A DNA stretch of 64,000 nucleotides from Plantago major. Taxonomy: Eukaryota > Streptophyta > Magnoliopsida > Lamiales > Plantaginaceae. The stretch spans positions 48,617,431 to 48,681,430 of the forward strand of contig CM048842.1 of NCBI GenBank assembly GCA_026545765.1, given 5' to 3'. Positions 50,044 to 62,460 of the stretch are shown here, in pieces (position 1 is the first letter of the stretch; each line of letters starts with the position of its first letter). The notes under the pieces are model-generated. The model saw only the letters and a program-made list of their open reading frames with translations, did no database searches and was not told where the DNA came from. The position numbers and the translations under genes were made by a program.

Positions 50044-51866
50044 ATGCCGCGACAGAGGCCGTCCACCTATCGTCCCCCACCACGCAGCCGGCCGCATGAT
50101 AGTAGTGGTGGGTCGGGGACAGGGTCAGACGACAAGGAGGGCTTCGATGGTCAGGGCAGCAGGTCTCGGATTCCTGAGACCCCCCGGGCAGGAGAGAGCA
50201 GTCGTGGCTCTACCAGTCAGCCCATACACATGCTGGAGGACGACCACGACGATTGTCCCTACCTCGTGTTCGATCCAAACCATCCCAACGTCACGTGGGA
50301 CGGCTTGCCAGTGATTTTCCCTGTTGGTCCTGCCAAGTAAGTATTATAAATTCTTCTTAAATATGTAAAAAATAACTTATAATGATAGTTGACAAGTATA
50401 AATTGTTGTACTAAAGTAATATATATTCGTTTCTTGTATCTTATACATTGACAACAGCTTATGGCCTCGGGAGGTGCACAACAAACTAGGTGACATCTTA
50501 GGAGCGGGAGAGAAACCAGGCAGGGTGGTGAGTGTTGGAGCCACATCTCGGAGCGCATGAAGGCCGAGTACTTCGATGAGCTGAGGGTAAGTTAAAATAT
50601 GGCATTCCTTCGTTTGTAATTATAATCGTTTTAATATGAGTGGTATGTTAGCCACTGTATGTGAGTGGTATGTTAGCCACTTTATTTGGGTGATATGCTA
50701 GTCACCATTGTGTTAGTAAAATTTAGGACAATGTGAGTGGTTTTTTAGCCACTATATGTGAGTGGTATGTTAGCCACTTTGTTTGGGTGATATGTTAGTC
50801 ACCATATCTGTTATGTTGTTGTATCTTGTTAAATTAATGTAACATGGTAAGGTTATACATGTATTGAATTTGGATGTTGTATGAAATTGGGAGTGTAGAA
50901 GGAGTACTTCATTCCCAGCCGGTTGATCCCACAGATCTGGCGTGTTTATGAGACTGTGGGATCCAAACTGTACAGGGATATGATCTGTTCGTAGAAGGCC
51001 ATTCGGGATCGGGGTGGCTCAACCCCTCCACAGGTTGATCCAGCGGAGTGGGCCCTTTGGGATGCCTACTGGCGCCGAACTGATGTCCAGGATGTTGCCT
51101 GGATCAACAAAGTAACCGGCATCCTATCGTCTGGCGGAAGGGCCGTTCACCACCTTGGGAGGCGATCAACTGTCACTGATTATTATCAATCGGTGCGTAT
51201 ATGTGTTTTGCAATCTAGCATTACGTGTATGTATTGTGTCTCTCGCTCTATTACTTGTAGATGATAAATTGTTGACTAGATCTGGTTTGATTCGGTGTAC
51301 GGGAGGTGACATCCAAGTATGCCATCTTCAAGAAGGCTGCGAAGGCGGTATGGACCGATTGCCGGGCCTCGTCTATTGCGGTATGTTTATGTTGCTTAAA
51401 GTTCATATTTGTACACTATTACAAGTTATTTTTGAAAAACAGTAACTGATCATGATATTTGCTATTTACGATTTCAGGCTGAGGTTGATGCTCATGTAGC
51501 GAGGCAGGAGGAAGAGGCGGCGAGTCATCAACCCAACAAGTTGACAACATCTTCTTAGAGGTCAACCAACCGGACAAGAAAGGACGAATATATGGACTCT
51601 GGAGCCTCGGTTTGAGCCTGGCTAGTTCGGGGTGCTCCTCATCATCATCCCAGACGTCCGGTTTACACAGGACTGTGTCTCGGAAATGGTGCGATCGCAG
51701 TCCGAACAAAGTTGCTCGGCTAACTCAAGAGATGGAGCAACAAAGGGACGAGATGGAGCGGCGCGACAGAGAACGAAGGGAGGAGAACGAGCGCCTTCGG
51801 TTACAGATGGAGCAGTTCATGTCCCAGTTCCGCCATCACCCACACCCACCCCCGTCTGATAGCTAG
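50044..51866 (+). pseudogene. CACTA second gene, plant transposase Ptta/En/Spm type (Transposase_24)
   Basis: The first exon (50044-50336) starts MPRQRPSTYRPPPRSRP and ends at donor GTAAGT. The second starts at 50458 after CAACAG and encodes LWPREVHNKLGDI, then loses frame through small deletions relative to the copy at 905. Another exon near 50905-51195 encodes the core (IWRVYETVGSKLYRD, WALWDAYWRRTDVQD, HLGRRSTVTDYYQS). The last exons end with a long Glu/Arg/Met-rich coiled coil and TAG at 51864-51866. Such proteins bind the subterminal repeats in En/Spm systems. The two copies in the window carry different lesions. Confidence 0.75.
50636..50804 (+). repeat. Short tandem repeats inside a CACTA intron
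   Basis: Same array as 1088-1258, made of GAGTGGTATGTTAGCCACT-type units, each a small inverted repeat. One unit here has lost the ATG core (GGTTTTTTAGCC). Confidence 0.8.
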
Positions 51867-52059
51867 TTAGTTATGTATCTGTATGTTCGGATTTTTTTTC
51901 ATATTTACACTTGTGTGGATAATTTCTCCAGCTCCGGATATTACTTTTTTTATTCAAAATTTATTGAAATATTTTCCGTATTATTCATTTATTATTATAT
52001 TGATTAAATAGGTGAACTACGAAAAACAGGGATTAATATGAAATAAATAGTGACTGATT

Positions 52060-52410
52060 AATAGTGGCGGAATTAGTGACGGATTAACTAGTGACGGATT
52101 CACAGTGACGGAATTAGTGACGGAATTTCAGATTCCGTCACTAATTCCAATAATATGTTGGACGACGGATAGAATCTATCCGTCGCTAAATATAACGACG
52201 GATAGAATCTATCCGTCGTCCACTTTAGCGACGGATACATTCTATTCGTCGTTATATTTCGATTAAAAAAAAAAGTCAAATATATAATCCGTCGTCCCAA
52301 CTCCAGGGGGACGACGGATTTTTCTATCCGTCGCCCGATCCGTCGCCATAGCTGGGGCAACAGATCGTTGGGCTTAAGCAAGCGACGGATCTATCCGTCG
52401 CCCCAGCCCA
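52060..52410. repeat. Right subterminal repeat region of the CACTA element
   Basis: GACGGAT/ATCCGTC words occur here in pairs, similar to 2500-2870, though some are altered by single substitutions. Confidence 0.85.
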
Positions 52411-52489
52411 GTTTTTTGTAGTGTAAAGTTGCATAAGATTGACAAAAAAAAGTAAAAATGGAAAGTATGTGAGAGGACGGAGGAAGTAA

Positions 52490-54165
52490 TAACTATGGAT
52501 TTCCAACATCTTAATAAAAGTAAAATATAAAATGAACTTCAGGCTTTAGCAAACATTTTTCTTTTCTATCAAATGGTATGGGAGTGGCCTTATGGCTGCC
52601 ATTTTGCAAAGGAAAGAATATAAAGGCTGGTTGGAAATGTTTTTTACTTGGTACTGTTTGTATATATAATTTCTATATTGGAGAAATGTAGCGTGTATCT
52701 TTGTAGAGCTAATAGTCCCGAACATTATTTATGCTCTGTGAACTTCAGTTTGTTACTAGTTATTATTTTTTACTGCTTAAAAAAAAAAAAAAACAATTTG
52801 GCTAGAGTTTAGGGGCAGTTGACCACTGCCCCTTCCCTCCATCACTGACTCTGACATATAACAAGGGTATAATCAAAAGCTCGAACTTATAATTAAGAGA
52901 TAGATGCTATCTTGCGTGAGATAGATGCTATCATGTGTTAGAGACTTTGGGTCATGCCAGTCCTAGGTCTGAATCTCGGCAAAAACATACTCCATTGGAT
53001 AATAAATTTGAACTCGAATGACCCCTCAAAGACACTGAAACAGACCACGAGTCCGTAGAGTAATCAAGTAATTGATATAAATAATTAATTTCATATATCT
53101 CTACACATTTGAGCATATAATGAGCCCAACGACTGGATAAATTTATCATACGATTGTAGATGTTGAACTAGTAAAAATGTAAAATCTATTCATTTTTATA
53201 AATTTGCATATAAACTAGTAAAAAGGAAGAAACATTAAAAGATATTGGAGTGCAATGTGTGGACTTGTTACCTCGTTAGTACTTGAAAACAAATTTATGC
53301 CTGACGTAACAATCATTGAGCCAGAGTTAAAACACACTCTCTTAACACAACAATTACAAGACATAACACTTGCTATTTCTTGCTACATGCTGGGTTCGCC
53401 GACTCACAATTAGTTTAATTATTCTCTTACACAAAAATTCAATCACGTAAATTTGTTTAGATTAGAAGTACTCCACGTAATAACTCGGGCCAAAATAACT
53501 TTCTAAGTGCACCAATGCACGAAACTTGTGGTGATAAAGAAAACATCAAGGCTAATCATCAATATTTACACGCATAGTATATCATTAGACTATAACCACG
53601 ATCCAGGAGTAATGAAATGGACAATTAATTAATAGCCCAATTGATATGCATTTTTCTATTCGACCTTGATTTTTCCAGTGAAATGGACAATGATTTTGGG
53701 CAGGGACACGCGACTCTACTTGACTTTTAACTTCAGTACTTTAGAAGTACTTGAGATGGTTTGATAGTAATATTCAGGCACTAATTGGTAATTGATGTAT
53801 GCCAAACACGGTTATGTGCTAAAAAAGCATGTGCAAAGCTCGTGAAAGAAAATCCGCCATGGTATTGAAAAAAAAAAAAAAAGAGCCCGCACAACTTGGT
53901 ACTTCCCAACTTCATACATTTGACATTTTTAGCCGTCCCACAGAACTTCATACATTACCAAAAAAGAAAGTTACCCCACACCCAACAAATAATAAACAAT
54001 CTCAACTTTACACCCAAATTACACATTTTGCCACTAAAAGTACACTTTTCCTACATTTTCTATATTCTATCATTACTTTAACTTTTCGCATAAAACTGCG
54101 CGCTAACCCTAATGTATGAAGTTCTCCGGGACGGAGGAGTACTAATATTTTAGAATGTATTTTGA
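52490..54165. other. Intergenic stretch without recognisable gene
   Basis: AT-rich DNA. A short run resembling MITE ends (ACGGAGGAGTACT near 54130) is the only structured part. No coding region could be supported. Confidence 0.5.
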
Positions 54166-54169
54166 AAAT

Positions 54170-54512
54170 GTAATACTTCCTCAGTTCTATACTATGTTTC
54201 TCATTTGACTTTTAGTCAAAAGTCAAAACAATAAGAAAAAGTGAAAGGTCGAATAATATTGAAATGATAAATAATAAAAAATGAACAAATATCGATAGTA
54301 AGTTGATAAATTAAGTGGAAAGTTAAGTATTATTTAAATGAAGGAATGATAAGTGGATAGTGGGTTGGTAAAGTTGTATATATGTGTATATAATTTTGAG
54401 GGTATTAGTAAAGTGGGATACAAAGTTTAATCGTAAAAAATGGAAATAAGAAGTTCGGAGTGGGACGATAAAAATTATAAAATGGGAAACTTGGGATGGG
54501 ACGGAGGAAGTC
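54170..54512. mobile_element. Stowaway-like MITE
   Basis: Left end TACTTCCTCAGTTC and right end GGGACGGAGGAAGT are inverted, and the interior is AT-rich with TTGACTTTTAGTCAAAAGTC. It has no coding capacity. Confidence 0.65.
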
Positions 54513-54719
54513 AACACATTCACACGATTCATAAGAATGTTCCAGATGTATGCACTTCAGTCTTCACCGACAGGTCTTGCAACTTTTCTACTACTCCAAA
54601 CTCAAGTCCACAGTTTTACCTTCACATTCTTCAGAAGGTTATGCAAATACACCATTTCCTACTACTCCAAACCTCCCAAACTATGCACAATCATAATGAT
54701 TTATGATATGAGGAAATAA

Positions 54720-55340
54720 TTCCGACCCTACTTGACCAAGTCAAGAAGGTCTTTACTCAACAATAAAAGGGTTGTCTCTCCCCAAAGAGATCTCCCATTA
54801 GAGACATTCGAACCTTACTATTGTCAAAGTAAAGGGAGGTTCCCTTCAGAGGTTTCCCACTAAGGAGATTCGAATCTTATTATTGTCTAGCAAAGAGAGG
54901 TTTCCCCATAAATGTCCCGACCTTAAAAGGTTATGATCTTAGGAGAGGGAAACTTAATATAACTTTTCACCTACAAGTTAAAGAATCGATTATAGGGAAC
55001 CCGACCCTGGGAATTCCAACCTAATTTGGTAAAGAGGCTCCGACAAGTGACCTTCAAGCGCCACCATGATCCGACGCCGACGTGTCATGATCAGATTGGG
55101 CCGGCATCCACGTGTCATGATTTGATTGGACCTACTTACATGTCTCTTGGACCATCTCCTATAAATAGGAGGCCATCTCCCTCATTTGGAGGTAAGTATT
55201 CACTTGCAATATTTCTCTCTCTACAGATCTAAATTGAGAGGCCCGAACTTGACTCGGTCAACCTCCTCAATACGTTAAATCTAAAGTCCGGTTTGCCTGA
55301 GGCAAACCGGCCTAAAAGGGTCTAACCCCTTACATTTTAT
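54720..55340 (+). mobile_element. Possible solo-LTR-like promoter element
   Basis: A TATA-type motif CTATAAATAGGAGGC (about 55161) follows a pair of ACGTGTCATGAT words. It is preceded by three similar blocks around AAGGAGATTCGAATCTTA and GGGAGGTTCCC, and followed by a leader ending in TTTGCCTGAGGCAAACC, a perfect hairpin. This layout resembles a solo LTR. No direct-repeat partner or target duplication could be defined. Confidence 0.3.
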
Positions 55341-56350
55341 TTCATGTTCTTCAGGAAGATTTCCTTAATGAAGTTTACCAAGAAAGTTCTTTAACAAGAT
55401 TCACAAGGCATAACACTTAAACTATTTTGGACATAATCGTTTTTTATACAACATCACTTTCCACATATCCTTGTATTTCATACCTTTCAACTGCCTACTG
55501 CCCCAAGCAACACTTGAAGAGTAACATACACAACGTTGTCCAAGTCTAAACCAAAATTCTGGAGAAGTAACATGAATGTAGAAGAACCTTGAAAAAGAGA
55601 TGGACCCTTAAGCCAGTGAGATTTATGCATGCTAGCCTACAAAGTGATGATAGGAGTGGGGAACATGCAATCAAACACAAGCTCATTGATTAATTCACTA
55701 GACTTAGAGTGAGTATTTGATCACCATTTATAAAAAAAGGACACTTCTTTACCTTGTATTCAAAGCACGCCATAACCTCACTTTTAGCTAGCCCTACCCC
55801 TTTTGACTTCAATTCCCATCATAACCCCACGCTCTATTATCATACCCACATCCATAATACTATCATTCATTTGCTTCTTCTCCCAAAGTTGCCAAGAACT
55901 GGATTTTAAGGCAAGTATTCATACAATAAATATGCAATCTTTAGTGAATAAGTCTGATGCAATGATTGAAAAACCAATACTGCTCCTCCTTTGGTTGGAT
56001 TTTACGATACAAAATTCAAAATCACAACGAACCCAAAATCTCTTTTGCTCACCCCATCAAGACCACAAGCCACTCTTTAAACAAGAAACTCCACGCCTAG
56101 CCTACATCTCCACACATCATAAACCTAAACCAAAACCTTAAAAGTTTCTCTTTTCAGACCACCTTTTCACTACTAACTAAACCAAATCTCCTTTAGATCA
56201 CTACACAATATTTGCCTCAAACAGAACATCCCAGATTAACTGATCACAACAAGTAGCTTATTGAGCAAACCAGCCTAATCAGTCTCAACTTTTTCCCAAA
56301 AACATCAGGCATCAATCACCATCTAAAACTCCACCATACAAATTCCTTAA

Positions 56351-57274
56351 ATGGGATTCATCAACTTCTTCATCTCTCTGATTCTTCTCTCATTAGCAGC
56401 TTTACAAACAGCTGAACCACAAGCGATAAAATCGGCCCGACTTCTTGATCTTGTCATCAGAGACTACACATTCAGGTCATACCACAGGAACTTTAGAACA
56501 GGTAAACTGCATCAGGTCAGTCTACCAGCAAATCTTTCTGGCATTGAAGTTGAAACAGTCAGATTTCGTTGTGGCAGTCTGAGCAGATACGGAGGAAAGA
56601 TCAACGAATTTCACTTAGGAGTTGGCATATACGCCCATCCATGCGTCAAAAGAGTCATGCTTGTTCGACAGAATCTTGGATCCAACTGGTCTTCAATATA
56701 CTACGATAATTACGAACTAACAGGGTATGAGCTCATTTCACCAGTATTAGGCCTCCTAGCTTACAGTGTTGGTTCTCTACCAACTAACCAATCCGAGGTT
56801 GGAATTCAAGCAGGAAAGAAGCCGATTATTATCGATTTTAGCAATACAGCGTTGCTCAACATAACATCAGGGATGATCCCCTTATGCGCTAGCTTTGATC
56901 CTGACGGAAAAGTCACTTTATCAAACCAAGCACAGCCTAATGTTTGTGTTGCGACAAAGCATGGTCATTTCGGCTTAGTGGTGCAATCTCCACTGATTCC
57001 ATTGAAACAGAAGCTGAGTAAGTGGAAGATAGCGGTTGGGAGCTCCATTGGAGCTGCATTGGGTGTTTTCCTTCTGACTTTGTTGTTTATTGCGATGTGT
57101 GTTAACGCGAAGAAGAAGGCAAAGATGGACGAGCTAGAACGGAGGGCTTATGAAGAGGAGGCTTTGCAGGTTTCAATGGTTGGTCATGTGAGGGCGCTTA
57201 CTGCTTCCGGGACAAGAACCGTGCCTACGAATATTGAGAACGACGAGTATAGACCTCCTCGTCGGGTTCCTTGA
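56351..57274 (+). CDS. DUF1191 family single-pass membrane protein
   Basis: This single-exon gene encodes 307 residues. It has a hydrophobic signal peptide (about 1-22), an extracytoplasmic part with N-glycosylation sites near Asn61, Asn112, Asn146 and Asn170, and conserved Cys residues (74, 98, 179, 199). One transmembrane segment (about 217-241) is followed by a short basic-acidic cytosolic tail. The pieces RDYTFRSYHRNFRTG and VRFRCGSLSRYGGKI, and the tail containing MDELERRAYEEEALQ, are typical of plant DUF1191 proteins. The molecular function is not known. From memory its Arabidopsis relatives (At4g22900, At4g11950) sit near STAY-GREEN genes as it does here. It is convergent with the STAY-GREEN gene, with about 900 bases between them. 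No lesion was seen. Confidence 0.92.
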   Translation: MGFINFFISLILLSLAALQTAEPQAIKSARLLDLVIRDYTFRSYHRNFRTGKLHQVSLPANLSGIEVETVRFRCGSLSRYGGKINEFHLGVGIYAHPCVKRVMLVRQNLGSNWSSIYYDNYELTGYELISPVLGLLAYSVGSLPTNQSEVGIQAGKKPIIIDFSNTALLNITSGMIPLCASFDPDGKVTLSNQAQPNVCVATKHGHFGLVVQSPLIPLKQKLSKWKIAVGSSIGAALGVFLLTLLFIAMCVNAKKKAKMDELERRAYEEEALQVSMVGHVRALTASGTRTVPTNIENDEYRPPRRVP

Positions 57275-58173
57275 TCATTTCATCTAGTTCTCTACTTCTG
57301 GTAAATCGAATTGTAGGTTTTGTTTAATTTATCTTTTCTTGTGTTTGTACTACGGTTAGTTTAGAAATGTTAGGTGTGAGATATCTCAGATTGCCTAAAA
57401 CTCATCTGAGATTGCAGATGAAGTGCTGGCAATTCCTTCATCAGTTCTGCTGATCTGACACAATTTGTTGTACTATTATGTGAACAATGTTGCTGCAGCT
57501 TACAAGTTCTTGTTCCTTGAAGAAGGAATTCTGTAAGTTAAAATTCAGATTGCCTTGATATTAGTGTTGAATTACTACACCCGCAGTCCAGCACACCATG
57601 TGTTTAAGTTCTTACTAGCACTTGCATAACCAAATGGGTAGACAGTGTAAGATACCTAACTTAGCCAGCATATGAGCTCACTTCACTACTGATCTAGTTA
57701 TTTGGTTAACTTGATAACTGATTATGGATTCTGATGGATTCTAAAATGTTAGGTCATGTAGCTAATTATGTTACATATCTATTCAGATCAGGCAGCCAGT
57801 ACGCATATGCAACGAAATAGTTATGCTTCTAGCTGAAGGCAACTAAGAGAAACCAGTAACAAAAGAACGTAAAATCTCCTATTTTACCAGGGCACTGCCT
57901 ATGTAAAAGCTAATACAGATTAAAGGAGCCAATAATCGCAATGCAATCTTAATCCAAGCTTTATGTTCAATGTATAACATCTCAGCTTAAATATTGGATT
58001 CAGGCAATATTATGTACAGGTAATTTCATCATGTAACGAGACCTGAAGTTCACAGATCATTATACTAATACTACAATACATCTAATAGGGCTCCGAAATG
58101 CAAGCTATATCTACACTTTAAATACTTATACACAAATAAACTGAGAATACGAAGGGAATCCATATCTGTGCTA
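57275..58173. other. Spacer between convergent DUF1191 and STAY-GREEN genes
   Basis: It should contain the 3' ends of both transcripts. A short inverted word pair (TCTCAGATTGC and CTCATCTGAGATTGCAGATG) lies near 57380-57420. No other gene is supported. Confidence 0.5.
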
Positions 58174-59875
58174 TCATGAAGAAGTGTCTGAAATAAAGTT
58201 CTGTTCTTCAAGGCCGTTAGATTGGGAGGAGCCACCATCATCGATGTAATGATTTTTCGGCCAGGGGATTAAGCTCATTGGTGGAAAACAGCATGAGCAG
58301 TCTTCTTCACATGGTCTGAGAGTTCCACCAAGTTCGCTGTTAGGAAGGAAATTTCTTGTCTCTACGTGGGTCTCATGTGATGGGGATGCGGCCACCATGA
58401 GCGGGCCCCAGCATTCCACCTTGTTGAACTCTGGAATGTTGGAGTGGAAATAAACCCAAACCAAGGCCTCCTGCAGCTCGGGGTGGCTGTTGAACAAGGT
58501 CTCATCTCCATGCACAAATGCCTTCAACACCTGATCATCAAAGTCTCATTTTTGGTTAACCTAGTTTGTATTTCATGTCATGTAGTATTGTTTCTGAACA
58601 AGAAGTGGAAAAGATTCCTTCTTTCTGGTAGGATGGTGCACGTTCAAATGTACGCAGCTTTACACTTACATTACTGCAAACATTTTGCTACAGACAATAA
58701 CTTGTGACATTCACAGGTCATTACTCAAGCAATGTGGCTCGCCTAAGCTTAGGAAAACCGCGCAAAGAATGAATAAATAAAGCAATCAGAGGTGACATAC
58801 CACAGGGAGTTCCTTGTAGAAGATGTAGTATCTGAGCCTAGCAAAAAGGTTCAACATGAAGTGACCACCACTTATGTGGCAATGGACATGGAGAGACATC
58901 TTTCCTTTGATTTTCTTCCATTCCGCCACCACCTCATCCCGCTGTAATTTGTTGTACCATCCTTGTAACTACAGCCAAAGTCAGTTCGAAAATTTCCCCT
59001 CTAGTTAGTTCGAAGGCAACAAAAATCCTTTGAAAGAGTGCTGTTAATCAGGCCGAATTCGCCAACTTCATTTAACTACATCTTCACAGTTTAAGCTCAT
59101 CCTATTAATTGTTATCATAGATGACCGGAACAAAAGCTGTTTTTGATCCTATACATAGTACAAATAGACATAATTGGATGAACACACAATGAAATCATGA
59201 TTCAACACCAATCAGTATCCTGTTTCTCTAATATATAGACCTCTTTTAACAAGTTTTCGCAATCCGTAAACAAATCAAACACTAACACTCACAATCCAAA
59301 TGACCTCAAAGACTACGAAATGTTTTCCCCTTCTTATATAACAAAATCAAAAGGTATGCCAAATGAATATAATAATATTAAAACTTAAAAAACTCATTCC
59401 CATACAACTGAAAGTCCATAACAAGATTAACAAAGAAAACCCATAAAGATAGATAAATCTTGAAATAAATGAATGACTACCATACCAACCTGAGAATTGT
59501 TTATTGTATGAGATATGGCAAGAGTGAGCTTGGAAGTAATATCACTATGTGTAAGAGTGTAAGCTCTAGGAAGCTTTCCTGGATGCTTTTCTTCATCCAC
59601 TCCCAAAAACAGAACTTTGAGCTTTGATGCCTCAAATATAGCCGGCCCAAATAACCTAGCAACCTGATCCACCAAACAAATTATCAGAACAAGACTGATT
59701 ATGAAAGCAAAAATATACCAAATTTTGAAAAGGGAGATAAAATTACAGGTACAAATGATCTATTTTTCTTGAATTGCTTCCTTCTTCTTGTACAGACTAA
59801 ACAAGACAAGCTATCTTGCCCAACAGAAGATCTCAGCTTGGATGGAAGAATTGAAGCAGCAGCTATAGAACCCAT
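58174..59875 (-). CDS. SGR: STAY-GREEN magnesium dechelatase (SGR/NYE1 type)
   Basis: This chloroplast enzyme removes Mg from chlorophyll a to give pheophytin a, the committing step of chlorophyll breakdown in senescence. Exons on the minus strand are 59747-59875, 59490-59663, 58801-58968 and 58174-58530. All introns are phase 0 with GT-AG borders, and the product is 275 residues. Residues 1-43 form a Ser/Lys/Arg-rich transit peptide. The core (about 44-175) has ARLFGPAIFEASKLKVLFLG, YTLTHSDITSKLTLAIS, RDEVVAEWKK and HVHCHISGGH. The C-terminal region has the Cys-rich motif C-x3-C-x-C-C-F-P (Cys231, 235, 237, 238) that separates true SGR from SGR-like proteins. The ATG was chosen because it gives a transit peptide of normal length. 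It looks intact. Confidence 0.96.
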
Positions 59876-60139
59876 CTCAAATAAACAAAACAAATTAACA
59901 AAGCAGAGCCAAGAAAAAAGGTTATAGAAGTAACAAATTGAGTATCCCTTTTGCTTTTTCTTGGATGCCTAAAATTCTGGAATCTTGGAGTACTGTGTAT
60001 GAAAGGGATAAAGATGTAATCTTTTTGGTGATGTGTGAAGAGTAAAGATGAAAAGAATGGATGTTTGTAGAAAAATTTGGAAGACACCAATTGGGAAGGT
60101 TGTCTTTGCGTGTCAAACTAATGAACCAAAGCAAAATTA

Positions 60140-61547
60140 ACCGGTAATGGAGAAAGATAGTTGCTTGAAGAGGTTCCTAAACGCAAGGTGTCATCAAGTT
60201 GGAAAATTGTTAACAGAGATTGCATGGTTAACGCAAACCCACGTGAAACAATGTTGGGAAATCAAAGCCACAACTAGCTTCATGCCAAATTCTGCATCAG
60301 GACAAATTTTTGTACTACAAATTTGCAGAAATTAAGCAGTGAGTTTTACATGATGACTACTATAGGCTATACCAAGCTTTGGGCCTACAACAAATGTATA
60401 TTCATCGCTGGCAGGCTATTATTTATAAGTAGGGGATGTCACAAGAAGAAAAAAGAACTGGTTTGTATGGTCCAACCAGCCTAATTAAGATCACCTAGGG
60501 CAGCCGCAGCTTCAAATGAAATTAGATTTTGGACACTCGAAATGCATTTGATTCGGTAAGAACCGGCATCTAGCTAGCTAGTCGCCTCGGTCTCAACTTT
60601 AGGGTTGTCACGACGATGATTTCCATGTGATACTCTATCTATAGTGTTCTCAATATTTAACGTATTTTCATTCTAAATTTATCATAACTCATGCTCGATA
60701 GTTACCCGGTTGTCTTTTTTTTTGTTTTTTGAATTGATCAAGAACTAGAGATCATGTAGACGGATTATAAAAAATAACGGTACATGTATCTTGACGATGT
60801 AAATATATTTGTTGTTGTATTAAGTATATTTTATCCTCACCGCGATCAAACAAAGAGACTTATCAATGGTCATCCGTTTTGGGGTTGATCTGGATCGAAC
60901 ACTCAACATGTGGATATTTTAGTCGGACCGGTTAATCGTTGAATTGAAGGCCTAGATAGGTAGGTAAGTCAATGAAGCCACCGGCCAAAGGAGATGGCAG
61001 TTTTGCTTGGTTGCATATATAATTTTCCTTTGAATTTTGATCTACATAATTTGTTGTTACTGATGAGTTGGTGGACTTCAAACTAATCAAGTTGAAGATT
61101 GGCAATAAATGAGTCACAAACAGAAGAATTAATAATGGCTGCCAGGTGGGTGTTTATTGTTGGTCTAATTGATCGAAATTTCTCCATGATGTTATATTAT
61201 GTTCGTTGATTTCTCATTTAATCGACTAATACGACTTTAATTGGGTGTGATTTTTTATCACGTGCACACTTTTGCAAGTCTACTGTATACTCAAGTTTAA
61301 GTTCTAATTAGTAGGTAAACACTTGGCACATGAATTTATGATCAGTGTGAAGTTGCCATTGTTAATAAATATCATTGTGATGAGATCATTCATATGAGAA
61401 TAGATTTTAGATTGGAATTAAAAAAAAAAAAAAAAAAAAACTACCCACATGGCAACATCAGTGTTGGAGATCGCAACATAACATATTTATGCATACGATG
61501 CAATTGCTAATGCAATGTATATTTATGCATGCAACTGCTAATCCAAT
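60140..61547. other. Upstream region of STAY-GREEN and intergenic DNA
   Basis: The part next to 60130 probably holds the STAY-GREEN promoter on the minus strand. A poly(A) run lies at 61420-61440. No gene or RNA gene is visible. Confidence 0.5.
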
Positions 61548-61854
61548 GTAACGGGGAATTTAAACACAGGGAGTGTTAAAACTTAAGGATAAGGATTTTT
61601 ACTGAGTTTCTATCGTCGAGGTGTCATTTCCGATTAACGTCGTCAGTGTCGACATCTAACACGTGTCCGTTGCCCTGTGTCGCCATCAACCGTTGCTCTG
61701 TGTCGCCTCAACTGTTGCTCTGTGTCGCCCTCAACCGCTCTGTATCGACTTTAACCGCTATTCCTAATAAAAACAATTAAATACATATCTTCTTCCCCAA
61801 TCCCCGCCACCAGCCACCGCCGCTTCGCCGAATTTTTTTTTTTTTCCGAAAGCT

Positions 61855-62000
61855 CCGATCCGAGCCGTGGAAGCTCCGATCTGGAGCTCCCCGTGGATCT
61901 CCACAGCGGGGAAGCTCCAGATTGGAGCTTCCCCGTGGAAGCTCCCGTTCCGCCATGGAAGCTCCGATCGGAGCTACGGCGTGACTCCGATCGGAGCTTT
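61855..62000. repeat. Cluster of AGCTCCGATC palindromes
   Basis: At least eight copies of GGAAGCTCC or its complement GGAGCTTCC occur in 145 bases, several joined as AGCTCCGATCGGAGCT. The same words, two or three copies, occur at 12195-12265. The role is unknown. Confidence 0.8.
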
Positions 62001-62108
62001 CAAAAAAAAAAAAAAAAAATTTCCGGCGGAAGCGGTGGTGGTGGGGGAAAAGATAGGTGATTTAATTTTTTGATTTCAATTTTTTTTTGATTTTTTAATA
62101 GAGGTAAT

Positions 62109-62113
<5 letters not shown>

Positions 62114-62145
<32 letters not shown>
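62114..62145. repeat. (AT)n microsatellite
   Basis: About 16 AT units lie inside the small transposon at 61548-62349. Confidence 0.95.
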
Positions 62146-62147
<2 letters not shown>

Positions 62148-62460
62148 AATATAGTTAAATAATTTAAAGCGATAGGGCGGTTAAAGCAACACCTTTTGCG
62201 ACACGAGCGACACCCCATGGCAACACTCAGTGCGAAAGGGAACAGATTATTCGATCTCCACCGTTGAAATTTTAATCTAATGGATCAAAATAGGTGACTG
62301 ACGTTAGTCAGGGCGACACCTTGACTGACGGTAGAAAGCCCCGTGTTACAATATACTGATTTCAAATTAAGTTAACAGTGATCTGCAGTAAACAGAACAT
62401 AGTTGGATGCAGCGGAAAATAAACTGTAGATTAAAGTAAATTTCTAGCAGTTATATGATA

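Larger units (their letters stand above)
44488..52423 (+). mobile_element. Full-length CACTA (En/Spm) DNA transposon
   Basis: The element starts CACTACAAGAAAATCAG and ends CTGGG...TTTTTTGTAGTG, with the 3-bp target duplication TAA on each side (44485-44487, 52424-52426). It is 7936 bases long. Subterminal GACGGAT/ATCCGTC repeats fill both ends. It carries a TNP2-like transposase gene (45765-49935) and a second Ptta/En/Spm-type gene (50044-51866), both damaged. Its left end is 568 bases from the ANS start codon. A deletion derivative of the same family lies at the start of the window. Confidence 0.95.
44291..52486. mobile_element. Stowaway-like MITE split by the CACTA insertion
   Basis: The left part (44291-44487) begins ATTCCTCCGTCC next to TA, and the right part (52427-52486) ends GGACGGAGGAAG next to TA. 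Removing the CACTA element and one copy of its TAA duplication leaves a MITE of about 257 bases with matching inverted ends and TA on each side. This gives an order of events: MITE first, then CACTA. The MITE sat about 370 bases upstream of the ANS ATG. Confidence 0.8.
61548..62349. mobile_element. Small DNA transposon of unknown family with internal GC-rich repeats
   Basis: The ends are GTAACGGGG and CCCCGTGTTAC, imperfect inverted repeats differing by a two-base insertion. AAT lies on both sides (61545-61547, 62350-62352), fitting a 3-bp target duplication. Inside, 61660-61760 repeats a unit around CCGTTGCTCTGTGTCGCC, and 61855-62000 is packed with GAAGCTCCGATCGGAGC palindromes. No transposase is present, so it is non-autonomous. 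Confidence 0.55.

Noticed and set aside
55803..56141. 112-codon open frame upstream of DUF1191
   Set aside because: No motif and odd composition; most likely promoter and leader DNA of the DUF1191 gene.
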